Source of the DNA: Liopterus haemorrhoidalis
Taxonomy: Eukaryota; Arthropoda; Insecta; Coleoptera; Dytiscidae
NCBI GenBank assembly: GCA_963971575.1
Contig: OZ020611.1
Coordinates: 23,481,279-23,545,278 of the forward strand
Reading direction: 5' to 3'
Length of the DNA stretch: 64,000 nucleotides
The position numbers and the translations under genes are program-made. The notes beneath the pieces were generated by a model. The model was not told the DNA's origin, ran no database searches, and saw nothing but the letters and a program-made list of their open reading frames with translations. Numbering within the stretch: position 1 is the stretch's first letter; each line of letters starts with the position of its first letter. Positions 63,566 through 64,000 of the stretch are shown one piece after another.

Positions 63566-64000
63566 TAATTCCAAATATTGTTACTCTGTATAGAAATAAT
63601 TTTTAGAGGTTCCTATAGAGATTAAGAAGTGTCGGTCCTAGCGGAGAGCAAATGCGTTCCACGCACATTATTAGCTGTTTTGGAGGGAGCGGTCAAAAGT
63701 AGAGATGGGTCGTTCATGAACGAACCGGCTCACTGAGCCGGCTCAGTACACTGACCGAAGTGACACGGTTCACCAAATTGAAATGAGCCGGCTCATGGCT
63801 CACTGTATAGTTTCAAGTTTCAAGGATACGATTGGTCGGGCGATTGTGAACAGTGACCGGAGTGATCCGGATCTGGATCGATGTCATGTTGAACTTCGCG
63901 AGAACTTGGCTTGTAATGTATTATCATAAAGTGTATTTTGTCATCAATTTGTAGGGCAGTTTATTTGAAACTAATAGGGTTAGTCTGTATTTTCTTACAA
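63566..64000. other. Spacer with gagccggctca palindromes
   Basis: 63705-63830 holds tcgttcatgaacga and three copies of gagccggctca around actgacc/gaagtgac, a pattern seen at ends of some hAT-type repeats (agatgggtcgttcatgaacg). The other end would be outside the window. No gene seen. Confidence 0.4.

Overview
This is eukaryotic, AT-rich, intergenic-type DNA, almost certainly from an insect. The evidence is Mos1-type and other mariner elements, Tc1, hAT and piggyBac remnants, tRNA-derived SINEs, a Jockey-type LINE, hammerhead-like cores of the Penelope type, and Helentron-like elements carrying (GTCY)n microsatellites of the DINE-1/MINE-1 kind. The order of insect cannot be fixed. There are no operons, rRNA genes or CRISPR arrays. 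Only one stretch looks like host coding sequence: a possible first exon at 38660-38757 (signal peptide plus the start of what may be a clip domain, followed by a GTAAGT donor and preceded by a TATA box). Everything else is mobile DNA in layers, much of it datable by nesting.

Layout. 1-5 kb: HINE-2 (a Helentron-like repeat with a 590-bp GTCY array) and a SINE, both sitting inside a dead mariner. 5-10 kb: a piggyBac remnant, then a second mariner split by one TIR element and two hAT MITEs. 10-14 kb: a dead Mos1-like mariner, a LINE 3' end, and a 121-bp hairpin satellite. 14-22 kb: mariner scraps, a foldback element with a hammerhead-like core, another copy of the second mariner carrying a different hAT element at the same target site, and an inverted dispersed repeat pair. 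22-24 kb: an internally deleted LINE that keeps ORF1. 24-31 kb: HINE-1 copies, and a second Mos1-like mariner whose coding region contains (TTAGG)3. 31-36 kb: an IS630/Tc1-like transposase pseudogene, a LINE RT pseudogene, and a possible restriction-like endonuclease-type LINE tail. 36-38 kb: a HINE-1 copy with a 290-bp ACAG array. 38.5-42 kb: the host exon candidate, a TTAA foldback, a SINE and another HINE-1. 42-46 kb: a foldback transposon whose two arms both contain the transposase start, and a hAT element split by HINE-1. 46-50 kb: a second satellite array and a 1.9-kb Tc1 element split by a TTAA MITE. 50-57 kb: HINE-2, then HINE-1 split by a structurally intact Jockey-type LINE (both ORFs open). 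57-61 kb: a 3.4-kb foldback element inserted in frame into a LINE, carrying a fragment of an unknown but well-formed protein. 61-64 kb: an RTE-type RT pseudogene with a palindromic MITE, and a 0.9-kb palindrome containing three tRNA-like units.

The strongest candidates for something not well described are: (i) the HINE-1 family, whose copies carry a central tRNA-like (Pol III type) module that differs from copy to copy; (ii) the 3.4-kb foldback with a probable 4-bp TATA duplication; (iii) two unrelated hAT elements using the identical 8-bp target in two copies of one mariner; and (iv) telomere-type TTAGG filler at a deletion. The only genes here that could still act are the two ORFs of the Jockey-type LINE, which would copy themselves by target-primed reverse transcription.
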